Under the pieces are notes generated by a model. It searched no databases. It worked only from the letters and a program-made list of their open reading frames with translations, and was not told the origin of the DNA. A DNA stretch of 64,000 nucleotides from contig OY978526.1 in the NCBI GenBank assembly GCA_963854835.1, forward strand, positions 92,952,140 to 93,016,139, given 5' to 3'. Source of the stretch: Megamerina dolium. Its lineage: Eukaryota > Arthropoda > Insecta > Diptera > Megamerinidae. The translations under genes were made by a program, and so were the position numbers. Below, piece by piece: positions 10,997 to 22,861 of the stretch; position 1 is the first letter of the stretch, and every line of letters begins with the position of its first letter.

Positions 10997-12412
10997 TAAT
11001 CCTATATGTATATGTATAATATAATTTTATATGACCTTAATGAGAAATGAAGCATTCAACAGTGAACCTCTGTACTATGTAGATTGGTAAAGTCGAAAGC
11101 ACATTATTATTTGAAGATATGATAATGGAAAGTTAATATCGCAAAATTTGTTTTGTTTGCGGAAGGATTTGGGTATAAAACCTTTTAAAATACAGCTGGC
11201 GTAAGAGCTGAAACTACACGTCCTACCTCAGCGGCTAACTTTTGGTAACTGGGCGCTGGCTTAGTTGGATGAAGATCCACTTTTTTATAATTTCTGGTTG
11301 AATGGATATGTAAACAATCAAAATTGTCATATTTGGTGTGAAGTTCTTGCAATGTGCCAGGAGCAAAATAAATTTCCTTGTGATTTTTAATTTTTTAAAG
11401 AAAATCAATTTTCTTCATATTCAAAGAGTAAAAGTTCGTTCTGCCGTTTGTAACACCAGTCAAGAGAAATGACATATGTATGTTAATATGAAAGAGTATA
11501 TACATATATTATACAGAAAACTTTAATGAAAATTTTGTAGTAAAATGTTTGAGACAGGTCTACTAAAGTTCAAATATTCATGATTAATATGAGTAAGATT
11601 TATTTCGCTTTAAAGATAAATTTTAAATATACATGTGAATGGAAGAAGTTTTGTTATTTACCACGTGCCATTATATATATGAAAATAGAAGGGGGGGGGC
11701 ATAAGATGAAAATTTAATGCAATGGGAAAAACGTGGCAATAATATAATAACTATGTTCGAGTTGATGACATCGAAAAAAAAAAAAACCATAAAGGACAAC
11801 AATAGAATTATAAATTGAACAGGTGTCTAAAATAGAAGGCAAATTCCCAGAATGTTCATAGTGTCGGGTCATTCACTTGAAATAGCAACATCTGCGACGA
11901 CATTCTGATATATTAATACGTCACGTGCCTACAACAATTCAAAAAGTATCATACATTCAACATCAAGTTATTGAATGCATATTTTATGATTCTTGCGTTG
12001 AGACAACGTAACGCGAGAGATTAAGGAAAATGTATATGAAAGTAATTTCCAAATAAAGAGAGAATATAGAATTCCATATCTGCACTTAAAATCGTGTTTT
12101 CTATATTCGCATTTACGTATGTATCACTTTTATGGTATTTTGTAATATGCTTTTATGGAATTTGTAAACTCTTGCCAAATCTTATCAACAAATGCCAATA
12201 TATCTATATCAATATCAATACACCTATATACCATTAAATTCATTGTAATTATTATATTCACATAAAACGAAAGATTTTAATCACAAATCAACATCAGAAG
12301 TCAATAAAAACTTCAGCCTGAGGGGGTAAAAGGTCAAATATAAGAAATCATATTTTTATATGACACACACACACACATAAATCGAAATGAATCTGCAGGA
12401 GGCACACTTGTA
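10997..12412. other. AT-rich spacer, no gene seen
   Basis: No recognisable coding sequence. It has a G9 run near 11690, a short A run near 11776 and a (CA)n stretch at about 12363-12376. Confidence 0.5.
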
Positions 12413-13662
12413 AAAGGAGTAGTAAAAAGAAATCCATTATTTTTCCAATAGATGGCATTAGTAATCTGTATCTCGCGTTGTGTAAATGCGATCGGGTTAC
12501 GTTAAATAGCGTTAGGAAGATAGGATTTCGTACTAAATAAACTTTTCAGGCAGATTTGTGATTGCTCCACTCAGTTTTGTTTGAGCACGCGTCAGAGATG
12601 GACATCAGTAAAAAGAAAAAACGCCATATTTTACAGTTTTTCTTCGATAAAGGCGAAAACGCAAGCCAAACGGCTGAAAATGTGAATAGTCTTTATAATC
12701 CTGATACTGTAACAGCCAATCATATGCAATTTTGGTTTCATCGATTCCGTTCCGGTAATTTTGATGTCAAAGATGCAAGGTCAATTGTCGAAAATATCCA
12801 TAAAATAATGGAAATCGTCGAGTCTGACCATCATGTAAGCACTGTTTCTATTGCTCAGGAGATAAACATTGCACAAAAAACCGTTTAGAACCATTTAAAT
12901 AAGACTGGAATCAAAAAGAAGCTCGATGTATGGGTGCCACGCGAGTTAACGCATAAAACCTTATGGACCGAATTTCCATCTGCGAATCGCTGCTGAATCG
13001 CAACAAAAACGATTCATTTCTGAAGCGGATTGTTACTGGTGATGAAAAGTGGATCAATTACGACAACGTCAAGCGAAAATGGTCGTGGTCGAATCGCGGT
13101 GAGCCAGCGCAAACGGTGGCCAATCCAGGAATGATGGTCAGGAAGGTTTTGCTATGTGTTTGTTGGGATTGGCAGGGAATCATCTACTATGAGCTGCTCC
13201 CCTATGGCCAAACTCTTAATTCGGACCTGTACTGTCAACAATTGGACCGTCTGAATGAAACAATCGCCCACAAGCAGCCAGCTTTGGCCAATAGGAGAGG
13301 AATTGTGTTCCATCAGAGGACAACGCCAGGCCACACACATCGATAGTGACTCGCCATAAGCTCCGGAAGCTTGGGTGGGAGGTTCTTATGCATCCACCTT
13401 ATAGTCCAGACCTGGCACCAAGTGATTACTACCTGTTCCTGTCTATGGCAAATGATTTTGCTGGTGAAAATCGCCTGTCCCAGGTTTTTGCCAATAGGGA
13501 CGAGGATTTCTATGAGAGTGGCATTATGAAATTACCTTCAAAATAGCCACAAATTATCGAATAAAACGGTGCATATTTGACCTAAATTGGGTCATTCTAA
13601 CTATGCTAAATAAAGTCTTCAATTGAATGCAAAAATAATGGATTTCTTTTTACTGGAACTTA
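12413..13662 (+). mobile_element. mariner element, mellifera-type, copy 2 (defective)
   Basis: The left end from about 12413 reads AAAGGAGTAGTAAAAAG and continues AAATCCATTATTTTT. The right end, read inward, is TAAGTTCCAGTAAAAAG followed by AAATCCATTATTTTT. TA flanks both sides (12411-12412 and 13663-13664). At 1,250 bp it is near full length. It is clearly related to the copy at 678-1916 but less rearranged. Confidence 0.9.
12562..13546 (+). pseudogene. mariner transposase (DD34D), inactivated
   Basis: Most of the transposase can be followed. The N-terminus has MDISKKKKRHILQFFFDKGE and the helix-turn-helix IAQEINIAQKTV. The codon after KTV, tryptophan in copy 1, is a TAG stop at 12886-12888. 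The linker reads WVPRELTH. Then come the first catalytic motif TGDEKWINYDNV, intact here unlike copy 1, and VLLCV with a one-base shift near 13160. A two-base insertion (CAGAGGAC) just before the second aspartate shifts the frame. After it the frame reads KLGWEVLMHPPYSPDLAPSD with the third aspartate. When the shift is ignored, 34 residues separate the second and third aspartates, the mariner signature. A 12-base in-frame deletion near 12777 removes residues found in copy 1. The stop and frameshifts make it inactive. Confidence 0.9.
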
Positions 13663-13664
13663 TA

Positions 13665-14400
13665 GAAATGCAATCCTTATTATATACAACGTATAGTATA
13701 AATAAAAAAGTTATGTTGTAAATATGGCACTCCAGTCAATTTATTAAACAATTTGGCGATTATCTATATGACCGCCGATAAGAGCATTTTACAAATGGAT
13801 TTATTTGAAAAGTTGATATTTGATATGTTCAGGTTTTCTTCCAATATTCATTAATGCGGACCAACTTTTAATATTCTATTTACATGCAGGTTATAAATTC
13901 TATTTAGAAGTACGTTAATGTAAAAGTTATGGTATTTGCCAACTGTTACCAGCAATGTACATACTATTACTCAATAACAGAAGAAAGTAGAATATTTACA
14001 AATAAAAACAAATAATAACAATGAAATTCTAGTTGCTTAGGAAGAAGAAGAAAAAGTGTTTACTTATTAAAAAGTTTCATAATTCTATTTCATAAACTAA
14101 CAATTGCTGCGCTTTAGAAAATTAGGTCGATTGCATTGCGATCACATGAAAGAAGCATTCAAGAATTCACAAAGCTTTATGCTTATCCCAAAGGACTAGC
14201 CATTTGTGCATGTTAACCTAACCATTGTTAGCATTGCTACAAGTCATTGTCGTTTTTATTAGAGCACTCACATATTTTCTAGTATGAAAAAATTCCACTA
14301 AAAATGATAAAATAGAAAAAAATTACATTGAAATACTATGCTTTTCACTTTCTAAATAAGTTATAGCAAAAGGAGAAGCAATATATAAGTTTTATTCTAT
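13665..14400. other. AT-rich spacer, no gene seen
   Basis: No recognisable coding sequence or family-level repeat. Confidence 0.5.
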
Positions 14401-14408
14401 ATGTACAT

Positions 14409-15614
14409 TAGGGTGGTCCTTAAAATCAAATGAGCAATTTTTTTCAATCCCACTCTCTCAACAGCCGTAACACTATGATCAAGATTATCATATGCAAATT
14501 TTGATCCTGATTGGTGATGGTTAAAGCTTGTCGCACAGGGGTGAAAGTTCAAATTATTATATGTAGAGTCAAAAAATATAAATTTCTTTTTCCAGCTAAT
14601 ACCTAAAATCCACAATACTATAATCGAAGATTATATTCATTATTATTATTATATTGCAATGTGGGCAGGTTTCATCCGAGAAGATTTCCAATTTTGTTAA
14701 GTGATAATTCAGCCTGAAGTCCTGTCCTGTCAGTAATCCCGCTATCCGCCTATCCGCCTATCCGCTAGCTCGTTGCCGCCATCTCTAATATGGCCTGGAA
14801 CCGAAAGGATTCATAATTGGTTATTTTCAGCAAGTTTATTCAGCTTGTCAAGACGTTCCCACACCAGTTTTGATTTCACCTGGTTGGAGTTCAATGCCTT
14901 GATAACAGCCTGACTGTCTGTAAGGATTGCAATCCTTCTATTCCAGTATTGGCGCATGATGCTGAAGTGGGCACACCTGTCAATCGCGTATATTTTCGCT
15001 TGAAAGACGATAGTATTGTTACCTAAAGCTCCGAGTAAACCATGCTATCATGTTCTGGTTTATACCGTATGTTTTAAATATACCTCTCCATTTATTTTTA
15101 TTACTGAGCTCTGTTTGGAATCGCCTAGTAAAGCTGAATTCCATATGTATTGAGTCCCTCCCCATTCCGACTTCAGGATGTTGTTTTATTAGAACACCAT
15201 ATTTCTTGCGGTCCATCCATCTGCCTGGTCCGCTATTAGCAGCAGTCATTCTCATGATAGCCCTTTGTCGCATAGAGTATTTTCGAACTTTCATTAATCG
15301 AAGATACCACATAGAAATTTTGGTCGCAATTGGAGACGATTGAATGATCTGAACCTTAACCTTAACCGTCTTTCATGGGGACTAAAATTAATATGTGATA
15401 TCTTCGACTGTAGTAATATCGATTTTTGGGTATTAAATGAAAAAAAAAAATGATAATTAAAAATGTTTACGTCCCTATGCAACATGCCTTAATTGTCTCT
15501 AATCGGTACCAAGATTTATATGTCTTTTCCTTAACCATGATATTACCGATTGAGGAGATGAGGTTTAGGAAATCTGATATAAAAATGTTCCCCCTACTTT
15601 TAAGGACTCCCCTA
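14409..15614. mobile_element. Element with 17-bp inverted repeats and 8-bp target duplication (hAT- or P-like), containing LINE sequence
   Basis: The left end reads TAGGGTGGTCCTTAAAA (14409-14425). The right end, read inward, is TAGGGGAGTCCTTAAAA (15598-15614), with two mismatches. Both are flanked by the same octamer ATGTACAT (14401-14408 and 15615-15622). An 8-bp duplication is typical of hAT and P superfamily elements. No transposase of its own is seen. The middle holds LINE coding remnants on the minus strand, so either a LINE inserted into a short non-autonomous element or the element captured LINE sequence. Because the octamer is itself palindromic, the duplication is slightly weaker evidence than usual. 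Confidence 0.65.
14650..15320 (-). pseudogene. LINE (non-LTR) C-terminal fragment with RNase H remnant
   Basis: On the minus strand, from high to low coordinates, I read a post-RT segment ending MRQRAIMRMTAANSGPGRWM. It is followed by VLIKQHPEVGMGRDSIHMEF, RRFQTELSNKNKWRGIF and NQNMIAWFT. A broken RNase H domain follows: IVFQAKIYAIDRCAHFSIM, RRIAILTDSQAVIKALNSNQ and WERLDKLNKL. Having an RNase H after the RT places it among the I/LOA/R1-type LINEs. A TATCCGCC triplication near 14745-14770 disrupts the frame. It lies inside the element at 14409-15614. Confidence 0.75.
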
Positions 15615-15622
15615 ATGTACAT

Positions 15623-17208
15623 ATAGTACATAGTTGAAGAAAGAAAGTATGTGTAAGTAGCGCACAAGTTTGTCAACAATACAATGCCACCAGCTGGGTT
15701 CCACCCTTATACTGCATAATAATAATAATAAGCAGCAATGACGGTAAGTGGCATTGGCATGCATGGTACTATTGTCCACAGCACTACTTTTCCTACAAAG
15801 AGAAATTGCAACTTTACAAACAATCAACCAACAACCAACCAAGATCGCGACGCGCCGCAAACAATAAACATTCTTTTCATACCAAAAATTCCAAAGTAGT
15901 AGTAAGTTAGCAGCGGATAAACAGTCGAAATCAGTACAGGGTTCTTAATACTTAAAAAAACAAATTACTCTGTTTATACTTACATCCACAGCTATACATA
16001 TTGGCTCCTTAGGAAGTAGTTGCTCATTAATCAATCCTGTGTTGGGTGTTAAGTTATTTCCGGTAGTAAAACTGTTAGAAATAAACATTTTAATATGTTT
16101 TGCTTTCTTCCACGTACTTCAAGTTGGCAAAAGTCCTACTTAACACAAATATTTTCGGGTGGCCCTAGCAAATGAAAAAAATATTAAATAAATAAATATG
16201 GAAAATAATTTTTTTGTATTATAGATTTTAATACTAGGTTCTATTATAGAGTCCATTTTTAAAATTATCCCCATAGTCCTCCTTGAACTATGTTTCCCAA
16301 AGAGAAATACCCTGTAACAGTAGTAATAACATCACAAGTATCATCACCACCACTAATATTGGCAGTACGTTAACTTACTTGACAGAATTATATACTTTTT
16401 GTTTTTCTTTTCTTTTATACAATAGTTTTATTGTTTGCTTTGGAGAGCATGTAGAGATGTGTTGATGAAATCTAAAATTGCTTTTAATAGTTCCTCTTTG
16501 TTGTTGTTGCTGTTGTTGATTGTTTACTAACATTGGATTAAGAGCAAAAATACCCAAAAACGGTTATTGTTATTATTGTATCCATTTTGATTGCTCTTTC
16601 AAAAATTAAACTATAATTACATACGAACATGTATGTTGGTTTCCTAATTAAAAGCCAAGGTCATGTCATTTAATTTTTTGGATGAACAAAAGCAATATAA
16701 TATAAATCATAATATCACTTTAAATAAATTTGCTTACAAAAAGAAAAAAAGGACACACACTAGAATTGCATTTGAGTGCTAATTGCAATTAAGCAATTGC
16801 ACAAATTTATGGTGAATATAATCTTTTCAAATGATCTAGCAGAGGTTGTGGGTAGATGAAAGTGATATCCAAGTGAAAAATGACATCAAAATAAAAAATT
16901 TGCTTCAGCTAATTTTTTTTTTTCAATTTTTTTCAGTAAGTATATGTCATTCTAATCTCTCGTTTGCACAGAATACATATAATTCCATTGAAGGATATTA
17001 GATCTGCGAAGAAGCAGCAACTTCTATGTTCTATGTTTTCTCAAGAAAATCCTTCGTAAAACTCGCAACAAGCAGAATTGTGCTACCGACTTGTGAAAAA
17101 TTAGTATCCCTTGAGATATCCTCTTGAAGACGATTCAATCATTTCACTTTTGCAAAAATCACCCAATCATCAAGCTTCAATAATTTATTTGACACACAAA
17201 TGCGAATG
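15623..17208. other. AT-rich spacer, no gene seen
   Basis: No recognisable coding sequence. There are short AAT and GTT runs, for example near 15718-15730 and 16497-16520. Confidence 0.5.
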
Positions 17209-17210
17209 TA

Positions 17211-18311
17211 AAGGGTTATCCATTTCGCGGTTTCAAAAGTATAGGGCTAGAATTCGACATCTGTCAAACTGAGTTGTTAAAACAATTTCTTTCTTTTTCA
17301 GTTCAAAGTCTGACATTTGCGAAAATGGATCGCTTAACTATCGCACAACGCATTAAAATTGTAAAAACCTACTACAAAAATGGTGATTCTGCCACAGCCA
17401 CATATCGTGCTTTAAGAGGAGATTATGGTTTACATAATCGTCCAACTACGCAAGCAATTGGCAAAATTGTGAAGAAATATGAAGAGACTGGATCGGTTAC
17501 AGATATTGTAAGGCCTGTGCATCATCGTTTCGCTCGTACCGTACCGTACCGAAAATATCGCTGCTGTAAGTGAAAGTGTTGCCGAAGACCCGAATGTGTC
17601 GATTCCTCGTCGTTCTCAGGAATTAGGACTGTCTTACGGCACATTATGGCGTATTTTGCATTTGGATCTACACCTACATCCATATAAAATCCAGCTCACA
17701 CAACAACTGAAGCAGGTGACCATTCACAACGTCGTAGATACGTCTAATGGGTGCTTGAACAACAGGCGGTGGACGGCGATTTTTTGAACAAAATTTTCTT
17801 CAGCGACGAAGCACAATTCTCACTCGGTGGGACTATTGAAGAATACGACTTAGAGAATATGTGGTTTCAACAAGACGGTGCCACATGCCACACAACTCGA
17901 GCGAATATGGCTTTATTGCAAGAGAAATTTTCTGGCCGCGTAATTTCTCGTCGTGGCGATATCAAGTGGCCACCAAGATCATGCGATTTGACACCGCTTG
18001 ACTTTTTTTTGTGGGGCTACGCGAAAGACCGTGTTTATGCAGATAAACCTTTAACTCTTGAGCACCTAAAAACAAACATTCGTCACGTTATGGCTGAGAT
18101 ACCGCCCAATATGTGTCAAAAAGTGGTCGAAAATTACCTCAAAAGAATCGATGCTTGCAACAATTCGCGTGGTGGTCATTTAAATGATGTAGTATTTCAC
18201 ACATAATGTCAACGTTCAAACTTTATAATAAAAAAGAAATATCATGATAAAAAATATTTTATATGTGTTTTATTTACATTTACTTTTGAAACCGCAAAAT
18301 GGATAACCCTT
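17211..18311 (+). mobile_element. DD41D mariner-like element, copy 3 (internally deleted)
   Basis: It has long inverted terminal repeats of about 31 bp starting AAGGGTTATCCATTT, with a single mismatch between ends (17211-17241 against 18281-18311). TA flanks both sides (17209-17210, 18312-18313). At 1,101 bp it has lost part of the gene. The well-preserved termini suggest it is the youngest of the three DD41D copies here. Confidence 0.92.
17325..18206 (+). pseudogene. DD41D mariner-like transposase, inactivated
   Basis: The start MDRLTIAQRIKIVKTYYKNG is intact and opens the DNA-binding domain (helix-turn-helix with LGLSYGTLWRIL further on). An ACCGT repeat slippage near 17540-17555 shifts the frame, and a second shift occurs near 17715. 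The first catalytic motif FFSDEAQFSL is intact. The reading then jumps from SLGG directly to IEEYDLENMWFQQDG, so the block between the first and second aspartates (roughly 80 residues in relatives) is deleted. The second (WFQQDGATCHTTR) and third (CDLTPLDFF) motifs are intact and separated by 41 residues, which defines the DD41D type. The C-terminus ends normally (GGHLNDVVFHT, stop). The deletion and frameshifts make it inactive, but its ends could still be moved by a related enzyme. Confidence 0.9.
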
Positions 18312-18313
18312 TA

Positions 18314-19986
18314 TTTGATAAGCGATGGTGTATCGAGGATAAAGATATAGCAAAGTTTACAACCATAGTTCATCTTGGTAAATTCAGAAAGTATTTAGGA
18401 CATAGCACTTAGTAAAGTACAAAACCATAAATTATGACACTTTTGTCCTTAATGAATGAGGTATGGAGAAAATAATATTACTGGAGCTTTATTGTAAGTT
18501 TCACAAGAGAACTTTTAATGCCAGAGAAGTCCTACTTTGGCTTTTGAGCTTATTTTTGATTACGATATCAGGGTCACTTAACAGAGTTGCAGTGTACAGA
18601 GATTTTAAAGAGAGCAATGCCATGACCAGAAGAGCAAATGCTGTAAGTTAACATAGCGAATTAAATTGAAATACGATCACATAATTACACAATTTACATG
18701 TGAATTGTAGATATTTTTATGAATGTATCCTATATATGTATGATCGAATATTTTATGAAGAATTTTTACTAGAAAATTTTAACAAAGAATCAAGGCATAA
18801 AGGCATCGTTTTCTCGAAGCACCCCATACAGTGTATCAGGCAATCAGAAATATCAGCAAGTAATATCACTCGTTGAAATTCAATGTAACAGAAGAGAAAA
18901 GTAGAATGTAAAAAAACGAACACGTTGTTGTTATTCCTTAGAGTAAATTTATTCTTTCTCTGCTTTCTCTTCTTTTGCTCTTTCATCGCATAAAGGAATA
19001 GACAGCCAGAACAGTATGCCAATTGTTGTTGCGTGACTAAACGGTTAAATTTACATATGTGTTTTCGACAACAAAACTTTGCATGAGTGTAACTGTACCT
19101 ACAATTTTTTCAAATGGAAAAATTTTACAATTTGTATGACAAAAATTAAACGGATTATGTACTTTTAACCAATATTTTTGTATAACTTAACCAATGTTTG
19201 ATTTTAGTCAATCATTTGCAAAATTTAAGAAATATACATATTTTATATTATTTATATCATTGACTATTTGATCATAAAACTGGAAAACTAGTTTATCATA
19301 CACAAACTTTTGTCGAAAATCTCAGTTCGTAGATGTAGAAAATCTAGTCCAATTGGCAAAATTTTAGCAACACTCTGCCGATTAGTGGAAATAATTCACA
19401 GATTTTGGAAATAAGCAAGTTCATGTGAGTATGTAAAATTGAAAATTTTATATATATGTATATGTGATTTACCTTGTGAGCTAAAATCTAAGATTGATTT
19501 GGGAACAAATTTACATTTATATTTATATATTTATATATGTAGAAAAAATAATATCACTGGCACTGGGTCACTGCCTGAAGGTTGATTTTAACAAAATTAC
19601 TTACATATTTCGAATTCGAATATTGTTGTATACGCTAAATCAAGGCATTCAAGGAAAGCTCGACGAATAGTTTGAAATTTTAAAAGCAGATGGTGCCAAC
19701 TTGTGCTTTTATCCAAATATGTGCTTACAAAAATCTATGGTTCTTAATATAATAAAGAATTTCGATAGAATAATTTCGAAATAATAAAAGCAAACTATCA
19801 GGCGTAAAAGTCGTACGTATATCAGCCAATGCAACCAATCCAACAATTTGATTTTAAAACCATAATTATTTAAAATAATAAGAAATATTTAAAATCTACT
19901 AGAATCCAAAAAGCTTCAAAGAACTTCTTCATGAGTTATGAGGGCCATGCTTACTGAATTTATTAATATAATCGAAAAAGAGTGAA
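18314..19986. other. AT-rich spacer, no gene seen
   Basis: No recognisable coding sequence. Short TATATG-type runs lie near 19446-19545. Confidence 0.5.
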
Positions 19987-20793
19987 TGGCGCATATTCGT
20001 AGTCAAAATTAAGGGGGTCCACCTGTGTAAAATTTTCGAAAAATCGATTTTTTTTTTTTAATTTTTCGCATCTTTAACGAGAGCTTCTACAGGATGAGGA
20101 AAAGGAAGTTTATGGTCCTGGTATTGCAGATTAAATGTGAGCCTATAATACAAAGTTTAGTTGTGTTTCCAAACTTTGAAAGCGTTTTTCTCGAAACCAT
20201 ATTTTTGAATTTTTGAAATCTACTTAACCGATTGACTTGAAATTTTGACAGACTCATTAATACAGATAACTAAAGGTACCCACGTAGCGGTTTTTTGAAA
20301 TTTTTTTTTTCAAATTTACAGCAGTTTTTATATCGAAAAAAAGCATGAAAACGAATAATTTTTATGAAAACAACTGCCATTTCTTCAATTTTTAAAATTT
20401 CGTCAAAATCCTACGTCAGTACCTCAACGATATAAACAGAAATAAGATTTTTTTTTACTTTTTGCGTTTTAGATAACTGGTTCTAGCGGAATCTTGCCCA
20501 CAATTTCGGTATTTCATTTTGAAGGGGTCACTTTGAACGCCCTTAATGAGTACAAGCCTTCGGATTACACTATTGGAAAAATTTACTATTGAAATATAAG
20601 TGCAAACCTTCAAAATAACGTAAAAATTATTCTTATTTTCGAATTAGTTCTCCTAACGAAAATTCCCGAAAAAGCGTTCGAAATACCGCGCTCACACAGG
20701 TGGACCCCCTTAAGTTCCAACTTATATTAGTATCCAAAAGCAGATACTAAATTTAAGTTGGATCTTCATAATTTTGACTATGAATATGCGCCA
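19987..20793. mobile_element. Fold-back (palindromic) MITE, split by a TTAA-inserted element
   Basis: The outer ends are 25-bp inverted repeats starting TGGCGCATATTC, matching at 24 of 25 bases (19987-20011 and 20769-20793). Removing the inner element at 20013-20709 together with one TTAA leaves about 106 bp. These form one long imperfect hairpin: the arms include TCCAACTTATATTAGTATC and its complement GATACTAAATTTAAGTTGGA, with a short loop around CCAAAAGCA. It has no coding capacity. Its superfamily is not recognised and no clear target duplication is seen outside it. Confidence 0.7.
20013..20709. mobile_element. TTAA-inserted non-autonomous element (piggyBac-like target preference)
   Basis: Perfect 16-bp inverted repeats GGGGGTCCACCTGTGT lie at 20013-20028 and, inverted, at 20694-20709. 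They are flanked by TTAA on both sides (20009-20012, 20710-20713). The interior of about 665 bp is T/A-rich and non-coding, with phrases such as TTTTTCTCGAAACCATATTT. TTAA duplication suggests piggyBac-type mobilisation, but its ends start with G rather than the usual C run, so the superfamily is not certain. It sits within the palindromic MITE described separately. Confidence 0.7.
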
Positions 20794-21039
20794 ATAAGTA
20801 TGATTCTGTTGAATAGGTAAAACTAAAAAAAGTACTTTCATTTTATTGATGGAGGGAAATCTGATATTTTATATTCACAATTTCATTAAATGCTTCCGAG
20901 CTGATTTAAATTCAATTTTTTAGTTTTCTAACGTAATCTTAGTAACATTTTAAATTCAAAGATAGAGATTTACTTCTAAGAAGAATGTATTTAGTGCAAT
21001 CAACTGAACTACCAGACCTTTTGAAATATCGTAGCACGA

Positions 21040-21432
21040 TTTCTACGGTTTTTTAAATTCTGTAATTCTCAGACTTTAGTCCATGCTGCTCCATTGCTTT
21101 AAGCAGAAATGACGTTAGGCTAATGGACCGATAGGCTTTTTTCATGAGATCCGCCCTCTTGCCTGCTTTCCGAATGAATTCTAGACTCCTCCTACATATA
21201 TTTGTTGAAGCTGGTGCCAAGACATCCGCACCTTATTGAAGAAGGCACAGTTGTATGTTATCGGCACCAGGCGATTTAAATGGGCCCATTTAGTTTTGTT
21301 GACGGTGAAAATCTTACGAGCCAGTGAGAGTTCCCTTCGTGTAGCCACCAATAACCGAGTATCCTCGGTGTCTTCCTGGTTCTCATCAACCTCATCATGG
21401 CACAACCCGGAATAAACTAAACATTTCAACAA
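21040..21432 (-). pseudogene. LINE reverse transcriptase fragment (region before the RT core)
   Basis: Read on the minus strand in shifting frames, the order is FTVNKTKWAHLN, then AIQLCLLQ, GADVLAPASTNICRRSLEFI, KAGKRADLMKKAYRSISLTS and FLLKAMEQ. This matches the N-terminal RT region of I/LOA/R1-type LINEs, including the 'AYRSISLTS' block in place of the usual YRPISL. It is truncated on both sides and carries frameshifts. Confidence 0.7.
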
Positions 21433-22861
21433 AAATCAAAATATTCACTTCTCTTGTAGTTCATTAATAAAATATAATGAAACCAAGAACAAAGATATCA
21501 ATTAAGTTAACATTTGGAGGCGTCAAGAATAGACATTTCATATTGATATGGTCTTTTTTGTATACATGGAATACGAAAGAAAGAAAAAAAGGCGAAAAGA
21601 ATAAATATGAAAACAATATTAATTACATGCTACTCATACGCGAAAGTGTAATTGCGATTGTGCTATACAGATATGTATGTATGTTGTGCAGCAAATATTT
21701 TGCTTGTCTTATACTCTACATGATATTCGTTTTCTTTTATGTTCTGCAATACTTTCCAATTTGTTTTTTTATTTTTTTTTTTTTTTTCATTATTTTTTAA
21801 TTTCTTCAGCATTACATGGCAAAAGCATAAAAATGCATTTCATCTTTCCTTAAGACTCATATGAAAAATATATACATATGTATTTGTATGTATTTATATA
21901 CACCATCATGACTGGCATTAACATGTAGTTATCCTTCTTCATCTTTTTATATAGTAATGCTCCATAAAAAAAAGTAACGGTTTTATGCAAATGCCAGGGG
22001 CTAAATATACCACATAATTATTATTTATTCTTACTCGTACGTACCGCCACCAACCTACATCCTATTTACATGCCGCATTAAAACGTTTGCTTATATATGT
22101 GTGGTTCCTTATCCTGGTAACTTGATAATTAAATAAGCCACATACCATTTCATATAAATATATGTGCGTAGAACAATTTAAAAATTTTTACTTATTATTA
22201 TTATTATTCGTATTTGTATTTGCCCCTTTTACACATTTTCTTTACATATTTGTTTGCCTGTTACGCTATGCCGGTTTTCTTTGCTTGCTTTATGAATCAC
22301 ATATATAAATACATGCATGTGTATACGTAAGTATAAATTCATACACAAATCCATACATACATATATACATGTATGCTCATATAAGGAAATGTTAATATTT
22401 CCGTAGGAAATGTATAGCTTGATACAAAGTATAGGAAAATCTACAGGAAGTTGCAGTTGCAGAAATAAGAAAATTTATTCAAACCCAACTTAAATGATAT
22501 TGCGTATTACAGAAATTAGGTAAATTTCTTAAATCACATACATAGTTGATAAACCCTAAGCATCTAAATCCAAGAGTCGAAATAGTGTTGAGAGCCCTTG
22601 ATATATGATTAAGAGAAGAAAAATAAAAAAAATATAAAATAATCAAAATTATATTTGCTTGCTATTTCAAAAAAATTTAGACAAGACTCACGATATTCGG
22701 ATCTATGCATTAATATTCATAAATATGTCTGATTTAATAGGTAATAGGTAGAGTTCACAAAAATTCGATATTATTGATGCTGGACATTGCTTGAAAATTC
22801 TAAATTTCACAAAAACTGTCTTCATTTCATTTCACATGCAATATAATCATCATAATTGGGA
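21433..22861. other. AT-rich spacer, no gene seen
   Basis: No recognisable coding sequence. Poly(T) lies near 21764-21787 and there are many TATG/CATA runs. Confidence 0.5.
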
